Positions 48,430 through 61,331 of a stretch of 64,000 bases of DNA are shown in pieces. The DNA is taken from contig NC_046681.1 in NCBI RefSeq assembly GCF_009870125.1, forward strand, positions 9,933,001 through 9,997,000. The letters run 5' to 3'. The DNA comes from Drosophila pseudoobscura. Its lineage: Eukaryota; Arthropoda; Insecta; Diptera; Drosophilidae. Position 1 is the stretch's first letter; each line of letters begins with the position of its first letter. The position numbers and the translations under genes are program-made. A model generated the notes under the pieces. That model was not told the DNA's origin and did not search any database. It saw only the letters and a list, made by a program, of their open reading frames with translations.

Positions 48430-48565
48430 TCTCTTGGCGGAAATGGCAGATAACGCCAAAAGTACATCGAGAACTTACATCCGTTTCATTTCTTCGTCTC
48501 GCACTCGAGTACGAGCCAAATATTGAATATTCCGCTCATCCGAAAGTGCTGATTGTTGCTATGTG
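48430..48565 (-). repeat. Dispersed repeat, copy F
   Basis: On the minus strand the core (about 48534-48554) is followed by GGAATATTCAATATTTGGCT, then the near-palindrome CTCGTACTCGAGTGCGAG. GAAACGGATGTAAGTTC, GATGTACTTTTGGCG and TCTGCCATTTCC follow. This copy shows the central hairpin most clearly. Confidence 0.72.
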
Positions 48566-51500
48566 TTGCGTTTTAGCAGTGAAAATGACTTCGTTCGGAG
48601 CAACAGTAATATCTAATTCTCAATAATGCGGTAAATGGATGTTGAAGGTTCCGCAAGCTTTTCCATGAAATACAAAAATAAACTTTTAAGTGTCACAGGA
48701 AAATAATAAGTAACAGCTTCGAGATGTACAAGTTGTCGACATCTACTATCAGTTTTGCTTGTCTATATATAGACAACCATAGCATAAAAACCAGACTCTT
48801 TTAAATGCTCTTTGGTTTTATAGATGGCAATGCAAATGAGAAGCTACCCAGTGATTGCTCAGCTTGCACTCCCCTTTTGATAGGTATCAATCTTCCTGGC
48901 AAAAGCAGAAGCAACCTGCTACTTAATCTGCGAGCTGAACAGAACGAATGGCCAATGCATTTAACAGCTAATTAGCCAAGTGGAGTGGCCTTTGCCTATT
49001 CGCAATTCGCAGCTCAAGGAAGGATGCACTACCCAGAAACCATATACGAGTATGTAGTATGTTTGCTCTTATATGAATACAGATGTTGGCAGACCCGTTT
49101 CGGTCCACCAAGTGGCCAGGCGAGACTTAATGAACTGTCTTTAACGATCATTTCGTATGCAGCAGCAACAGCACAGGCAGGCACATCATTATTAAAATCA
49201 CCGGTAATCAAGTTCAAACGTCAAAAAAAGAATAAAATACATACATACAAAAGGAAAGAAAACAAAAAACTAGTAGAAAAGTAGAACAGGCAGCAGTAAC
49301 ACGCACAGACATGCATACACATGTAGGGGCGATCAAAACAACATCGAAACCGATTTAAAATCGATTAACCTGTTTCTCGGTGGCACTTCATAAGCCAAGT
49401 GGCCCGCCGAAAAACGTGTGAGGCAGGCAACAGCAGCAGCAGCAGCACCAGTGGAGGCAGAAACAACACCAGCCAGCAACAGGTTGATTTACGGCAAATT
49501 CTCACATGTCAGGCACAACGGCAGCCGCAGACGTTGCAACAACAAATGCGGCAGCAGCCAAAGAAGCAACAAAAAATAAAACTGAAGAACACAGAAATGT
49601 TGCCGCTGTGGATGTGGATGCCGCCGCCTCTTTTATGCCGACAGAACGTTCAACAACGAACACGCCCACAACCAGAAGGGTAAAACAGGGTAACACAAGA
49701 ACCATCCCATACATGCTCGCATATTGTAGCTAAGGTGAGAAAATGCTTGATTAGAATTTTGGCCCGAACAAGATAACGCTTCAATGTTGCAGGTAGGAGC
49801 AGAAGCAGGCTTGACCTGTACCGCAGACTACTTAGAACTTAATGATATTCGAGATACAGTCAAAGCACTTGGCAGCACACACCCAGGGAGGAAATACGGA
49901 TCTCCCTACGAAAAGGCCTGCCTGATTGGCAGTAGGCCCTAGTTCCCATATTATTTATATTAAAATACTTAAAATACTCCCTCATCTCATTATAGCTGGG
50001 CCGACCAATAATTTCCGTCCGATAATGCCCTCTGATTAATGCTGTCCATCGTTAAAAGCTTAATCCCAAATTCTTTCCAGAACCGCCTAACCCTCTTTGT
50101 ACTGTCTATAAATTCCTTTCGCTTTCAATACCCTCCCCCCCAACTCCTTCAGCGCGCTCCAGGCTAATCCTAATTTCACGCCCAATACTTTAAAAGTGAA
50201 ATTTTAATTTATTTAGCGTAACAATTTTATAAATTGCTCTCATTGCAGTCAGCACGAGTGCCGTTCAGGGGTTGGGCTTAAGGGGGAGATACAGATGTGG
50301 AGAGGGCCAGGGCCTAGCCAGGGGTTGTTAATCCGGCGTAACTTTTGTTGCCTCTGCCCCGAGTGCCAAGTTGTGATATTTCGCACATTTTACCCCTTTT
50401 GTGAGTGGGTTCTCGTTCTGGTTCTGGTCCTGGTCCTGGTCCTGGCTCTCGCGGCTTGGGCACTCTTCGGGTAGTTGACTTGATTTGGCCATCGTTGAGG
50501 AGGGTTTTTGGTTCCGTTCCAGTTAAGGGGCGGTGAACTTTTTGTTTTATAGGGTTGACTTAATCAGCGAAGCTTCCTTTTGTTTGGCCCAAGTTGACAG
50601 TTTATTTTCGTTGTTATCTATGGTCTCATTAACGGGGTAAATCGCCATATATGCTTCAATGATTCTTGACTTTGTTGTTTTCTGTTTGCTGTTTTGTTGT
50701 AGCTATTGCTATAGTTGTTGTTGTTGTTTCTGGTGGCTGCTGTTAAAATCAGTCAAGTTTGAAATCAGTTTCAGTAGGGCAAACCCACAAATAGAGAAAA
50801 CTCGAAATGAATCAAGTTTAAAGATGTTAAAGATGTTACATTGCAGAATGTAGAGAACTTAAAGGAGCTTCGGATTTTAAAATGGTTCAAGGTAGGAATT
50901 AAAATTAAATATATCATGATAAAAGTCTTTGCCAAATTTTACCTCAAATTTCTACGAATTATTGGGAATTAGGGGAGCCAGGAATCTGTATTCGATTCCC
51001 ACTACAATTTCAGGGATTTTAGCTTCTTTTCTTCAGACTTTAGATATGAGGTTTGTAGAGTAGATTTGTATATAAAATGTACTTGATTATTAATCCAGAA
51101 TTGCTTCCGACATGGATCGATTCATGGTCTATTATTTAAACTTTAAACTAAATTGAGTTATGGTAAATATTTCTATTGAAAACTTGCAGAATATCTAGAG
51201 AAATACCCTTAATTAGTTAGTTCTATTCTCGCCCTTTGGTGACCATCCTTTTCGGAGTCCAATGAACTCGTCCATTTCTCGACATATATGTATGTCCGAC
51301 AGTTTTGCGAAAAATTTTAATAATTTATTTTTAATGCGTCTTTTGTCTCTGGGTGCTTTGTGCAAATAATGCAATAAATTGACAAAACACGCAAATGCCT
51401 CATTAGTTGGGCCCAGTTCTCGTCGCTCGCAGGAGGAGGTGTACCCCTAACGTCATTTGCTGTGTGGCAATTAATAAACTTTACAGCTCATTATTAAGCA

Positions 51501-54500
51501 TTATTGTCTTTCAACATAGGTAGACACTCGACCAGGCCTGGACCCCAGCCAGCCGGCCTTGCCCTGGCCTCTCCATATCTCATGCCGTTCTTGGCCAGGA
51601 AGTTCGGGCCCGGCTCGTGGGTAATTGCCCCACAAGCACTAGCACTAGAAGCGACTCATATTAGTTGCAGTAATAATTCATTTTGACTCATCTTCGCTTC
51701 AATTAAAAGAGTAACATGTCCGCTATCACCTTTCCATCTGTGATGATGAGTAAATTGCATGCACCTCGATAACGCTTCAGTTGTCAATGCAATCCCCAAA
51801 CCACAAACATAGCATATGTATAGTAGGGTACTCGTATGTATATTCATGGATGTACTCGGGACTCTCGAGTGTGTTTGTGTGTGAACTGGCGGCAGCTTTC
51901 ATCACTCAGAGCTTGCTGATTTGACAGACATAGGAGGAGTAGTTCTTTTTACTAAGCCGTAACATGCAATCGAGCTGGTGTGGTAGGAGGTCTGGAGGAA
52001 GGCCATCCAATTATTTCCATATGAAAATTAGCAGAAGGGATTAACATTAAAAACCATAAAACAAAATAGTAAAAACTTTATTACGAAGATTTTTGTAGAG
52101 ATAAAACAAAGAGCAAAGAAAGAGGACAGTTGCATTTTATAAAAGTAATTTCTTACCAGGAAAATTCGAGTATCCCCATGCAAAACTATGCACATTCCAC
52201 CCTACTACGACCCCGTAACGAATAATGTTTTATTTAAATTTTGAACAATATGCACAGTATATACGGACATATGTTGGCATTGTTTGGATGCTCTCTTCGT
52301 GTTAACACTTTGTAATTTCCCGATGCAGACTCACTGATGTGGAATCTTGTCAAGTGAAAGAAAGGTTCACGGACACGGCGGACCAGAGTGAGCCATAAAT
52401 CAATCCGCCAGGAGGGAGACTTGTATAAATTTAAATTGAGTGACAAAACAGGGAGCACCCAGAGGTACCACCGATACAACTTGTTCAGGATTAAATGATG
52501 TGTAAAATTGAACCGTTAAACATGTCCACGGGGAATAGTCGGAGAGTTTTCCAGCTTCCTTCAGAGAGGCTTGTGATGTATGCAGATTGGAATGAGACTT
52601 GCTTCTTGACTTCCTTGATAAAATATTTGCCATGTCCATCTGCTGTCATATTAAAACTTAACAAGTACACGGAGCGGTAGAGGAGAAAGAAAGCCAAATG
52701 CTTTTGACACATTTTGTAATTGTCATTTAGGGGGACACACAATACCCGAAACACAAAGAGAAAAGCCACAGCCACAGCCGAGTTGATTTGCTAATTGCTG
52801 AATATGTCTCCAGATAATCAATGTTTAAACTTTGACACGGACGCAGAGCAGACCAGAGCACACTGCAAGTCCGAGTCTGAGTCCGAGTATCCCCAAAATT
52901 GACACGACAATTACGAGTACGAGTGTGAGAGTACCAGAGGTCCCAAGCAGGTCTCTCTTCCTCTACATAGGTATCCATCCTGGTCAGCTGCCTGCTCATT
53001 TGCTGACCACAGCCTGTGTCGTGTGCTAACAAGCCAACGTGTCTCATGTCCATGCCCATTACTGTGTCCTCCTGCCTGATGTCCTGATGTCCCCCATGTC
53101 CTTATGCGAATGTGTTACTTTTGGGCTGTCTTGAGTAGTTATTGTTATTACACTGACATGTCGCAGAGGCCCAGAGGCACCAGAAGCAGCAATCGAACCC
53201 CTTCTTTCTAAAGGTATTCCTGTCACTCATCTTGCGGTCGGATAGAGGCTCTCCCTGCCCCAGATCCCATCCCTGGCTAAGCTTTTGCGGTTGTATTTCC
53301 CTCATAATTAAAAGCACATTAATTAGTGGCCAGCCCCGTCTTTCTTAGCCAAGTGTTTCGTGTTTGGTCTTCGCGGTCTTTGTAGTTTCGCATTCGGTGT
53401 CGATAGAAAAGCGTTGATGTGTCAACCAAAGCACCAACAACAAGTCCCCATTCGCTTTGATCTCTTCACGTGTATAGGGTGCAACGGGAGGGAAAAAATA
53501 AGAAGAAATAGGGGAAAAATCGACTGAGGAATGCAGCTACAGAGAGGGCTGTCGGACCAAGGCGACTGCTGAGTGCGCTACTGCAAGGGGAATTGAGTAA
53601 AAAGAAAAGGATACCTTATTATAACCTTAAATTGAAGGTCATTTTTGAAGAGAGGGATATGGATCAAGGTTGCTGCAAAAAGGGGAGAAGAAGAGTTGTC
53701 ATTAAAGGTTCTTCTACGAGTGGGAACGTTGTGAGTTGCGGCAAGGGGTCGCGGATTTACTTTTAAATTAGAATTAATGTAAAAAAGAATATATAAACTT
53801 TGTGTGGTGGCAAACAGCGTGTTATACTCCCTAATATATCCCCAAACTCTTCGATTACCGGGTATAAAATATAGCTTTTCATTCCTAATCTTCCCACATT
53901 GCAGCGCCTTCTTATGGTCGCCAAAGTCCTACCATTACAGAGGCCCCTATTCGTTTGTTTTCCTCCACAGACGCAGACAGCCAGAGAAACCCACAAAACG
54001 CACTGACTAATGCGCGACGATTAGAAGCTGAGCCAAATATATGAGCATATGATATCGAAGCAGGCGGCAGCTCATGGCTAACGTTTTCTATATACGAGTG
54101 CACACACATTGATGCGCAGAGGCACCCACACAAGGACAAGGCGAAATCTCTTTGCAAAATGTCGCCGACGACATTTTATTTCGCCAGATTTTCTTGACTA
54201 ATTTTTCATTTTCTTGCCCGCAAATGCGAGTACAGCAAAAAAGAGAATATAAAAACTATATGTATCTGGGAGTACTCGTATCTGGTATATATAGGAGTAT
54301 CTTTATATAGTAGACTGTTGCATTTGGCACGCAGCACAAGGCACAATTAATCACGAACAGTGCGTGGTGAAGCGGGACTCTGGGGGATTTCTTTTAGCCA
54401 GAGATGTGACAAAAATTTCGCTTGATTTTGTCTTAATTAACGCCAAACGCTTCAATAGCGATAAAATATGCCTCTGGCGAATGGCCCGGCCCCGACTCCA

Positions 54501-57500
54501 ATTAATGCCCTGCCCCAGACCATCAGTCAACGCTCCTGTGTGTGCCTGTGCCTCGCTCGGCTTCGGCTTCAGGCTTCAGGCAAATTCACGCATCATTCGC
54601 ACATTTGGTGGCAGACACTGTCAGACACGGGTCCCGGACCCGGTTGCATCTTTAATTGGACCACACAGCGTTGCGTATTATTTCTTCTTCACTTTTTTTT
54701 TTGTTTAATTCCAATACGAGTATATCCCTCTTATTTTTCGGGTGATTTTGACTGCGTCGCCAGTTGGAACATTTGTCTTATTTTGCGCTGACAACTCTGG
54801 AAGCTGCTTACGATCGGGTGTAGGTGTCGGTGTCGCGTCTGCCTCATCTTTGGGGGTCTTAAGTGTCATTGAACCACCGCCATCCAACATCCAGCAAGTG
54901 GTTCGATTGCTACCTTATTCTCAGAAAGTTATGGACTGCAATGGAATGACATGTCGGTTTCCTTAATTAGCATACAACAAAGTGTAATATAAAATATATT
55001 ACCCAGACAATGTATGCAGCAAGTGGAATTCAGTGCTGTAATGCTTAAAGTTCTTAGAAATGGTTTGTATACAAGTTGTTGAATGTCAAAATGCATAAGC
55101 AAACACACTTGTCACCTGGCTCTGAATGCCGTAATTCATGCTTAACTTACCTTTTGATTGGTATTAATGAAGCTGTCAGTCAGTCAGCAAGTCAGCTCAT
55201 GGCCCCCAAAGTGAAAGGCAACTTTCAAGAAGCGTCTCAGCTTTCTTTCAGGGGAGATCATGCACACACGAAATCCTCTAAATCTAAGGGACTGACTCAT
55301 CTACGATGTACTCATGTATGTATGTATGTATGTATCTTTATATGGTGTTTCATAATCGAATCATTCATCGATCATTCAGCCAGTGCGCGTCATATTTCGC
55401 TAGAAAAGTAAAAGAATAATCTAGCTACGGAATCATGTTCAACTGTCGCTTGGCTGCCCAGACAATAGCCGCATTAGACTCCCACAGACGTGGGACGTGT
55501 ATGGGTCCGTTCGATCCGATCGTGACTGCACATTGTTTATAAGGTGTGAAAATATTTAAGACTTTACATGAAAACGTTTGTTGATCGTTGAAAATTATGA
55601 TTGATCACCGAGCGAGCGATTCAATGTGCAACAATTGATTCGATATAATGGACCCAAACTGAAACAACTTGTTGTCCTTTCATACGGATTTTCATTCTTC
55701 CAGAGTTTTATTATATCACCTTTCTGTAGTTATCATAAAATAATTGCCCCATAGATTTATGTGTGCCCGGTTCGGGGCCAATCGATCAGCGTTTGTCAGG
55801 CCACTCTTTGGCCTGTCTCATGTGGGTGGGTGGCTTGCTTTTCGGACCCACTGTTGCCATTTTGTCTGCGTGTGGGTTAGCCCCAGGCCATAAACAGTGG
55901 GTATCAGGTATTATACCACCATGAAAAGGTATTGGCATTGAAAGGAGGAGAGTTGTAAAGTTTTGTGAAGCAAATTATATATTTTTTTCTATGTTTAAGG
56001 TAGGAATTCGAATATTGATATCAGTGGTAAACAGTTTTGATATGTAGAAATATTTCACGTGTTCTATTTAGATCGATAATTGGATAGACTATATTCCTTT
56101 AGGTTTTCTTTTCCCACCATCACGTCAAGGGTATCTCTTTTTCCATTCCGCATAGCCAGTTTCCCTTTCTAGTTTCTGTGTCGTATTTTTTCGGTATCTT
56201 TTTTGTGGGACACACCTTTCACTTGTGTGTTTCTTGGCCTACGCACTGAATACTTTGTGTATATTTTGTTTGTTGATTGCCGAAATCTTAAAAGACTTGT
56301 CAATCAACACAGTTGACAAGGTTTCCCAGCGGCTAATTAAGAGTTATGATCGAAGAAACAAGCATAAATTGTGGGCTACCGATCAACCGATCTACTCGTA
56401 TATGTATCTTTCGTATCTCACAGATACGTATACTCGTATAGATAACAAAGCCTAGGCTCTGGCAACGCCTTGGCTCAACATGTCAAGAGCTAAACTGAGT
56501 GGAGCCTGACTTTGACTGGGGTCTTGAGTGTTGGCCCGGCTCTTGGCACCCCAAAGCTATTTCGCATAAAGCGGCAATGAACACGTTACAACCTGGAGAT
56601 GGGAGTGACAGTGTAGATACAGATACAGATACTTACGGGTGCGGGTATGGGTTCCTGACTTGGTACTCGGCTTTTATCGAGCAGCACAAATTGAGTTTAC
56701 TGCGCCGACGCCTTATTGCTGGCAAATTACAGGTCGGCGCTTTTAACTTTGTGGCAGGATACCCTGTAAGTGCAACTGCAACTGCGACTGCCCCACAGAA
56801 GGGGGCTGTCGTGGCTGCTAATGAGTGGAACCGATGTGGCCAAAGGTTTTTCCTTATGACAGAGAGCCCTTATTGTTATAATATAACTTCTTTTTGTTGT
56901 TCTTTTGCTGGCACTCTCTCGCTCTCGCTCCCGCTCTCCGAAGCTGACGCTGAGAAATGCTCTTAATTTTTTCTCACCTCGTTGCATTATTTAACGCAAA
57001 TTAAAATAATTTGCGGTTCCGTTTCAGCGCGGCCGCTGCCCCAGCACCAGCACCAGCACAGCAATCCATCTCTCTCCCTGGACTTGGAACAGGTTCAGGC
57101 GGCAGGTTGCGGCTCAAGTGCGACAGTGCAACAAATTCAAGTGCAACACGCATATGCGGCTAAAGAAATGGCTCGAGAAAAGACCCCCCCCCACTCACCT
57201 ACCACACGGAGGGGAAGAAGACCGACCAGGAGCTGGAGCTGCGGAGAGAAAAATGAGAAAAAATATTGCAATTTACATTTGCTGCAATTATGAAAATGAA
57301 TTGGAGGAAACTTGCGGCAGCAACAGAGCCAAGTGCCAGTGGCAGCAACGTCAATGTCGGTCGGCCACCTTATAAATTGAAAGCAAATGCAGTAACATTT
57401 ATTTTAATACACTTTCGTGACAGGGCATGGAGCCTTTAAGACTTTGGTAAGTACTACTTAAAATACTAAATAATTGAAAAGAAAAAACTTGATCTTAAAG

Positions 57501-57529
57501 GTAGACCGAGTGAAAACTTGTTATTTTTT

Positions 57530-58050
57530 CCTTTACATCTAAATATTTATGACATTATATTTTACCCATGATTGAAAATATTTAAATGGAAGTATTTGCA
57601 ATTACATTTTGAAAGTAATATGAAAATATTCGTTCTACAAATATTTTAGATTGGTTTTAAATGTAATTAAATGAAAAATTTAATTCAATTAAAATTTAAT
57701 TAAATTAAATTCCATTGAAATTGAATTTATTTCATATTAAAAGTATATATATTTCATGTTTAGATTATCATATTTCTCTCCATTATATAAACAAGATTTT
57801 GGTTGTTTTTCCAAAGCGAAGCGAGTGAGCCAGGGGTAGGCGTAGGTGGCTAGCTCCCTAGTAAATTAAATATTTTTCGTCCTTAAATAATTTTTAGCAT
57901 CGGTTATGATTATGGCTCTGCCTCTGGGGTTTATATAAAATATTTACTAAGTACTATATTATATTACTATATTATATTTACTAAGTACTATATATTATAT
58001 AGAACAAATTTTTCTCTCTGATTTTAAAATAAATATTTTCGTATTCAAGA
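57530..58050. other. Strongly AT-rich block with a local duplication
   Basis: The block is dominated by A and T, with AATTAAAT motifs at 57665-57720. A segment reading ATTTACTAAGTACTATAT occurs twice, at about 57941 and 57977. It has no coding features. Confidence 0.65.
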
Positions 58051-58877
58051 TTAAAGGGGTACTTTTAAAAGCTCACGATCTCTTCTTCAAAGACCATCCA
58101 TTAGACTTAGTAGAGTATCAATTTCTTCGGTATCTGGTTTATATTAACTCTTACAATTTCTTACAATTTGTGCACTTTTCCCTGTCTCTCTCTCTCTCGC
58201 TCTCTCTCTGCCTCTGTCTGTTTCTGTCTCTTTGTTTGCCGTTTGCTGCTTCCGCACTTATTATGACAGGTGACAACACTTGAAGAAGTCGCGCCAAGAA
58301 GGAAATGAATGTGTCGTTGCTGTAGCAGTACTTCGTTGCCTCGCTGCTTCGTTGTTCCTGTCGGCTGTTGTTGTTGTAGTTGGTGCTCCTCTCCACCCAG
58401 GGATGGACGTACCGCCGTCTGGCTTAACACTAGGGGTGTATTATCCACTAAGTTGTTTTTAAAAGCAAGACAAGCCATAATTTCTTTCTTACTGCGAGCC
58501 GGCGAGCCCGAGCATTCCCGTGGCGGTGGCGGTGGCCCGGGCAAAACTTGTTAACTGCTTTTGGCATGCAAATGAGACATTAGTCAAACGCACTGGGCCA
58601 TCAGCCAACTATGAACATGCACATATACGAGTATATGGGATATAAACGTCTATGGAACGTCGTACTATATAGTCTAACCCTTTCACCAACGGGGGGGCCG
58701 CGACAGGACGGCGAAAGGACCATAAACAAATAAACACATTTTAACCCCTTTTTGGAGTTCAGCTGCTTTTACTATAACCCATTCCCTTTCCCACCTGCCA
58801 ACGCACATGGCTTAGACAAAGGCATTAACAAATTTACTCCTATTCCGTTAATAGTTTGGCGCCCTGTCACCCGGACA

Positions 58878-58900
58878 CAGTGGCAGTGGCAGTGGCAGTA
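58878..58900 (+). repeat. (GTGGCA)n hexamer repeat
   Basis: Three perfect GTGGCA-type units with a diverged fourth are present. Confidence 0.8.
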
Positions 58901-59343
58901 GCTGTTCTTCTTCTTAGCCATATTTCTTGATGTGTAGAATATTGTTGTAGAATGTTTTTGTTCGTTTTACGACACAAAAGCCTGACTGAAATTGTTGCCA
59001 CCTTTGATGTTGGCGCTTTATTTGTTTGACTCCCTTCCCCACTCGTCCAACTCCTTCTCCTTCCCCAATTGCATGTCAGTCAATCCAGGGTAATGCCTAA
59101 TAGACTGCATTGTTGATAAGAAACTACCATATAACACAAATCAACACTTGGAAAAGTGTTTTGCCCACCCACCCATTCGGATTTTGTGCGCTGACAGAAA
59201 ATCAATTGCAGGTTGTAGTTGGAAAATTCATCCAACATATTTTCTTGTTGACAGCAATTTAATATTATCGCAAAGTTATTTTCTGCACGGACCGACCGAC
59301 CCCAAGGAGCGCATTCCCTATGAACATGCAAAGCCAAGGACAA

Positions 59344-59380
59344 GGGACTGGGACTGGGACTGCGGCTCCGACTGGGACTG
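59344..59380 (+). repeat. (GGGACT)n hexamer repeat
   Basis: GGGACT units occur in two blocks separated by GCGGCTCC. Confidence 0.75.
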
Positions 59381-60318
59381 TGAGTGGAGTGCGTGTTGAG
59401 GTTGGTTTTTGAAGCAGCTGGAGCTGGATATGTTAGGAATCGGTGGTAGATTTATACCAAAGGCTCTATTATATTGTATGATTCAAATGTGATTAAAATG
59501 GCCTTTTAAATGAAAGAAATATTGCTTAAAGCTAGAAATGCAATAGATTTCAGGAAACAATCCTATGAAGTCCAAAAAAATAAAATTAAGGTTAAAGTTT
59601 TGGTTCATTCCAGTAAAAACCGCTATTAAAAAATCGGTAATAGTTCTACACTCTCTTCTCTCTCTCTCTAAAGTCTTAAAAAAAAAAGAGTTTTAGTACC
59701 TTGTGACTCATAAACCACGACACACATTCAATCATCCCGTCCTCGCACCAATTGGAATCTGAGGTCGAAAACAGGATTTCACTTATCATAAACAAGATGG
59801 CGCCACGTGTGGTCTCGCGGAACATCGGTGCACATGGGTGCCCGGCATTAAATCAGAAAATGTAAACAAGTGCAAAAATATCAATAAAGAACGGGGCATA
59901 CGATGCGGGTGGAGGCCCAGAGAGAGGGCGGTAGAGAGGAGCACAGGCAGGACTCAGCATGTTGTGCATTTAATTTTCAACTTTTGACATATTTATGATA
60001 ACATGGGTCATTTACGTGCAACCTTTGTCTGTAGAGCCACAGAGAGAGAGAAATATGATTGTTGTAGTTGGATCTTCAAGCTGAATGCCAGGTGGAAGAA
60101 GTTTCTTGTGCGCATGCGCGGCGCTCGCTTCGCGCATTCCGTGTGCAGGGACCCCTGGGAGAAGAAAGACCAAGAGAGAGAGATAGAGAGAGAAAAGGTA
60201 GACCCAGACCCTGGCAGACATTCAGTCAGCCCCGGCAGGACATCGTTTAATTGCGAACAAGTTTTTTAACACGATGTTGGACAACCTTCTGGCTTGTTTG
60301 CATAAGAATCAAGTGACG

Positions 60319-60372
60319 GCGTCGTCGTCGTCGTCGTGTTCCCAGTCCCAGACCCAGACCCAGACCCAGACC
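60319..60372 (+). repeat. Adjacent (GTC)n and (CAGACC)n repeats
   Basis: Six GTC units end near 60337, and four CAGACC units follow from about 60349. Confidence 0.8.
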
Positions 60373-60878
60373 GAGGCCCAGAGCTGGAATTGAACTCGTT
60401 TCACTGTTAGCTGTTATATATCGCCTGATTATCCTTTATCCCCTTTTCTGTATCCTACACTCCCCATTGATAATGAGTCTTAACAACAATTTTCTTCTTT
60501 TCTTTTTTTTTTATTGATCGCAGCTGCCCTTGAGCCATACAACCAAGCATACATATCTTCTGTAGCTTGGGGTCCGATCTCTGGGCGTTGATAACGCGCT
60601 GAAAGCCACACCAAAAATTAATTAATTTATGAGTCCGTCATCCTGGCCTGAATGTTGAGATGTTGCGCCACTGATGAGCATAAAATTGCCAGGGAATGCC
60701 TCTCGCATTGCACATTGCTAACCCACATTTCGCATGTGGCATGGACACCATAAATTCCCCTGGAAATGTTCATGCTAATGAGCGACACGCTAACTGTGCC
60801 TCTGCTCTACAAATGCTACGATTGCCATATAGAGAATATACTCAAAGCAGTCGCAGTAGTACTCCACAGGGTCGAAAC

Positions 60879-60944
60879 ATGACTATGACTATGACTATGA
60901 CGATGACTGCGACTATGGCTATGGCTATGGCTATGGCTATGGCT
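60879..60944 (+). repeat. Hexamer array (GACTAT)n changing to (GGCTAT)n
   Basis: About 66 bp consist of GACTAT units with GACGATGACTGC interruptions, then GGCTAT units. The array gives a spurious Met-Thr/Met-Ala ORF. Confidence 0.85.
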
Positions 60945-61209
60945 TAGCAAATGAAGCTTGAGCAGACCATGTCCTTGCATGGCATAACTCATAATTTTTC
61001 TTTTTCCTGCGAGTCTCGGCCCACACACGACTGGGGTCTCGTCTCGGTCTCTCCTCCTTGACTCGGCGGCGTCTGAGGCTTAATTTACACTTTTGTGCCG
61101 GGGCGCGTGTTTATCGCTCACACAAAATCTCTCTCTAAAACTTGCACACCTACAACCGCTGGGAAGGGAATGAATCCAGGGAAGGGAATGCTTGCGTTTG
61201 GGTTGAGTT

Positions 61210-61232
61210 GGGGTTGGGGTTTGGGGTTGGGG
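61210..61232 (+). other. Strong G-quadruplex motif
   Basis: Four GGGG runs are separated by loops of 2, 3 and 2 T residues, followed by a GGG run. This is an ideal intramolecular G-quadruplex pattern. Confidence 0.75.
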
Positions 61233-61313
61233 AGTGGGTGCTATATGGCTCTATGGCCGAGTGCTGCAGTTTTATAAGCTGCCAACATGCGAAAATGGGC
61301 TTTAGCAGTTGTT

Positions 61314-61331
61314 ATGAGTGTTAACACTCAT
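61314..61331. repeat. 18-bp perfect palindrome
   Basis: atgagtgttaacactcat is completely self-complementary around a GTTAAC centre. Confidence 0.85.

Noticed and set aside
49399..49683. Gln/Ser-rich plus-strand ORF
   Set aside because: Produced by CAG, CAA and GCA repeats in several frames at once, which argues against translation.
53180..53215. TCGAACCCC near 53190 as a tRNA T-loop on the minus strand
   Set aside because: No matching acceptor stem, D-arm or A-box at the required distance; similar partial hits elsewhere also failed.
56499..56966. 155-codon plus-strand ORF
   Set aside because: Driven by GATACA and CTCTCG simple repeats; no family resemblance and no splice or promoter context.
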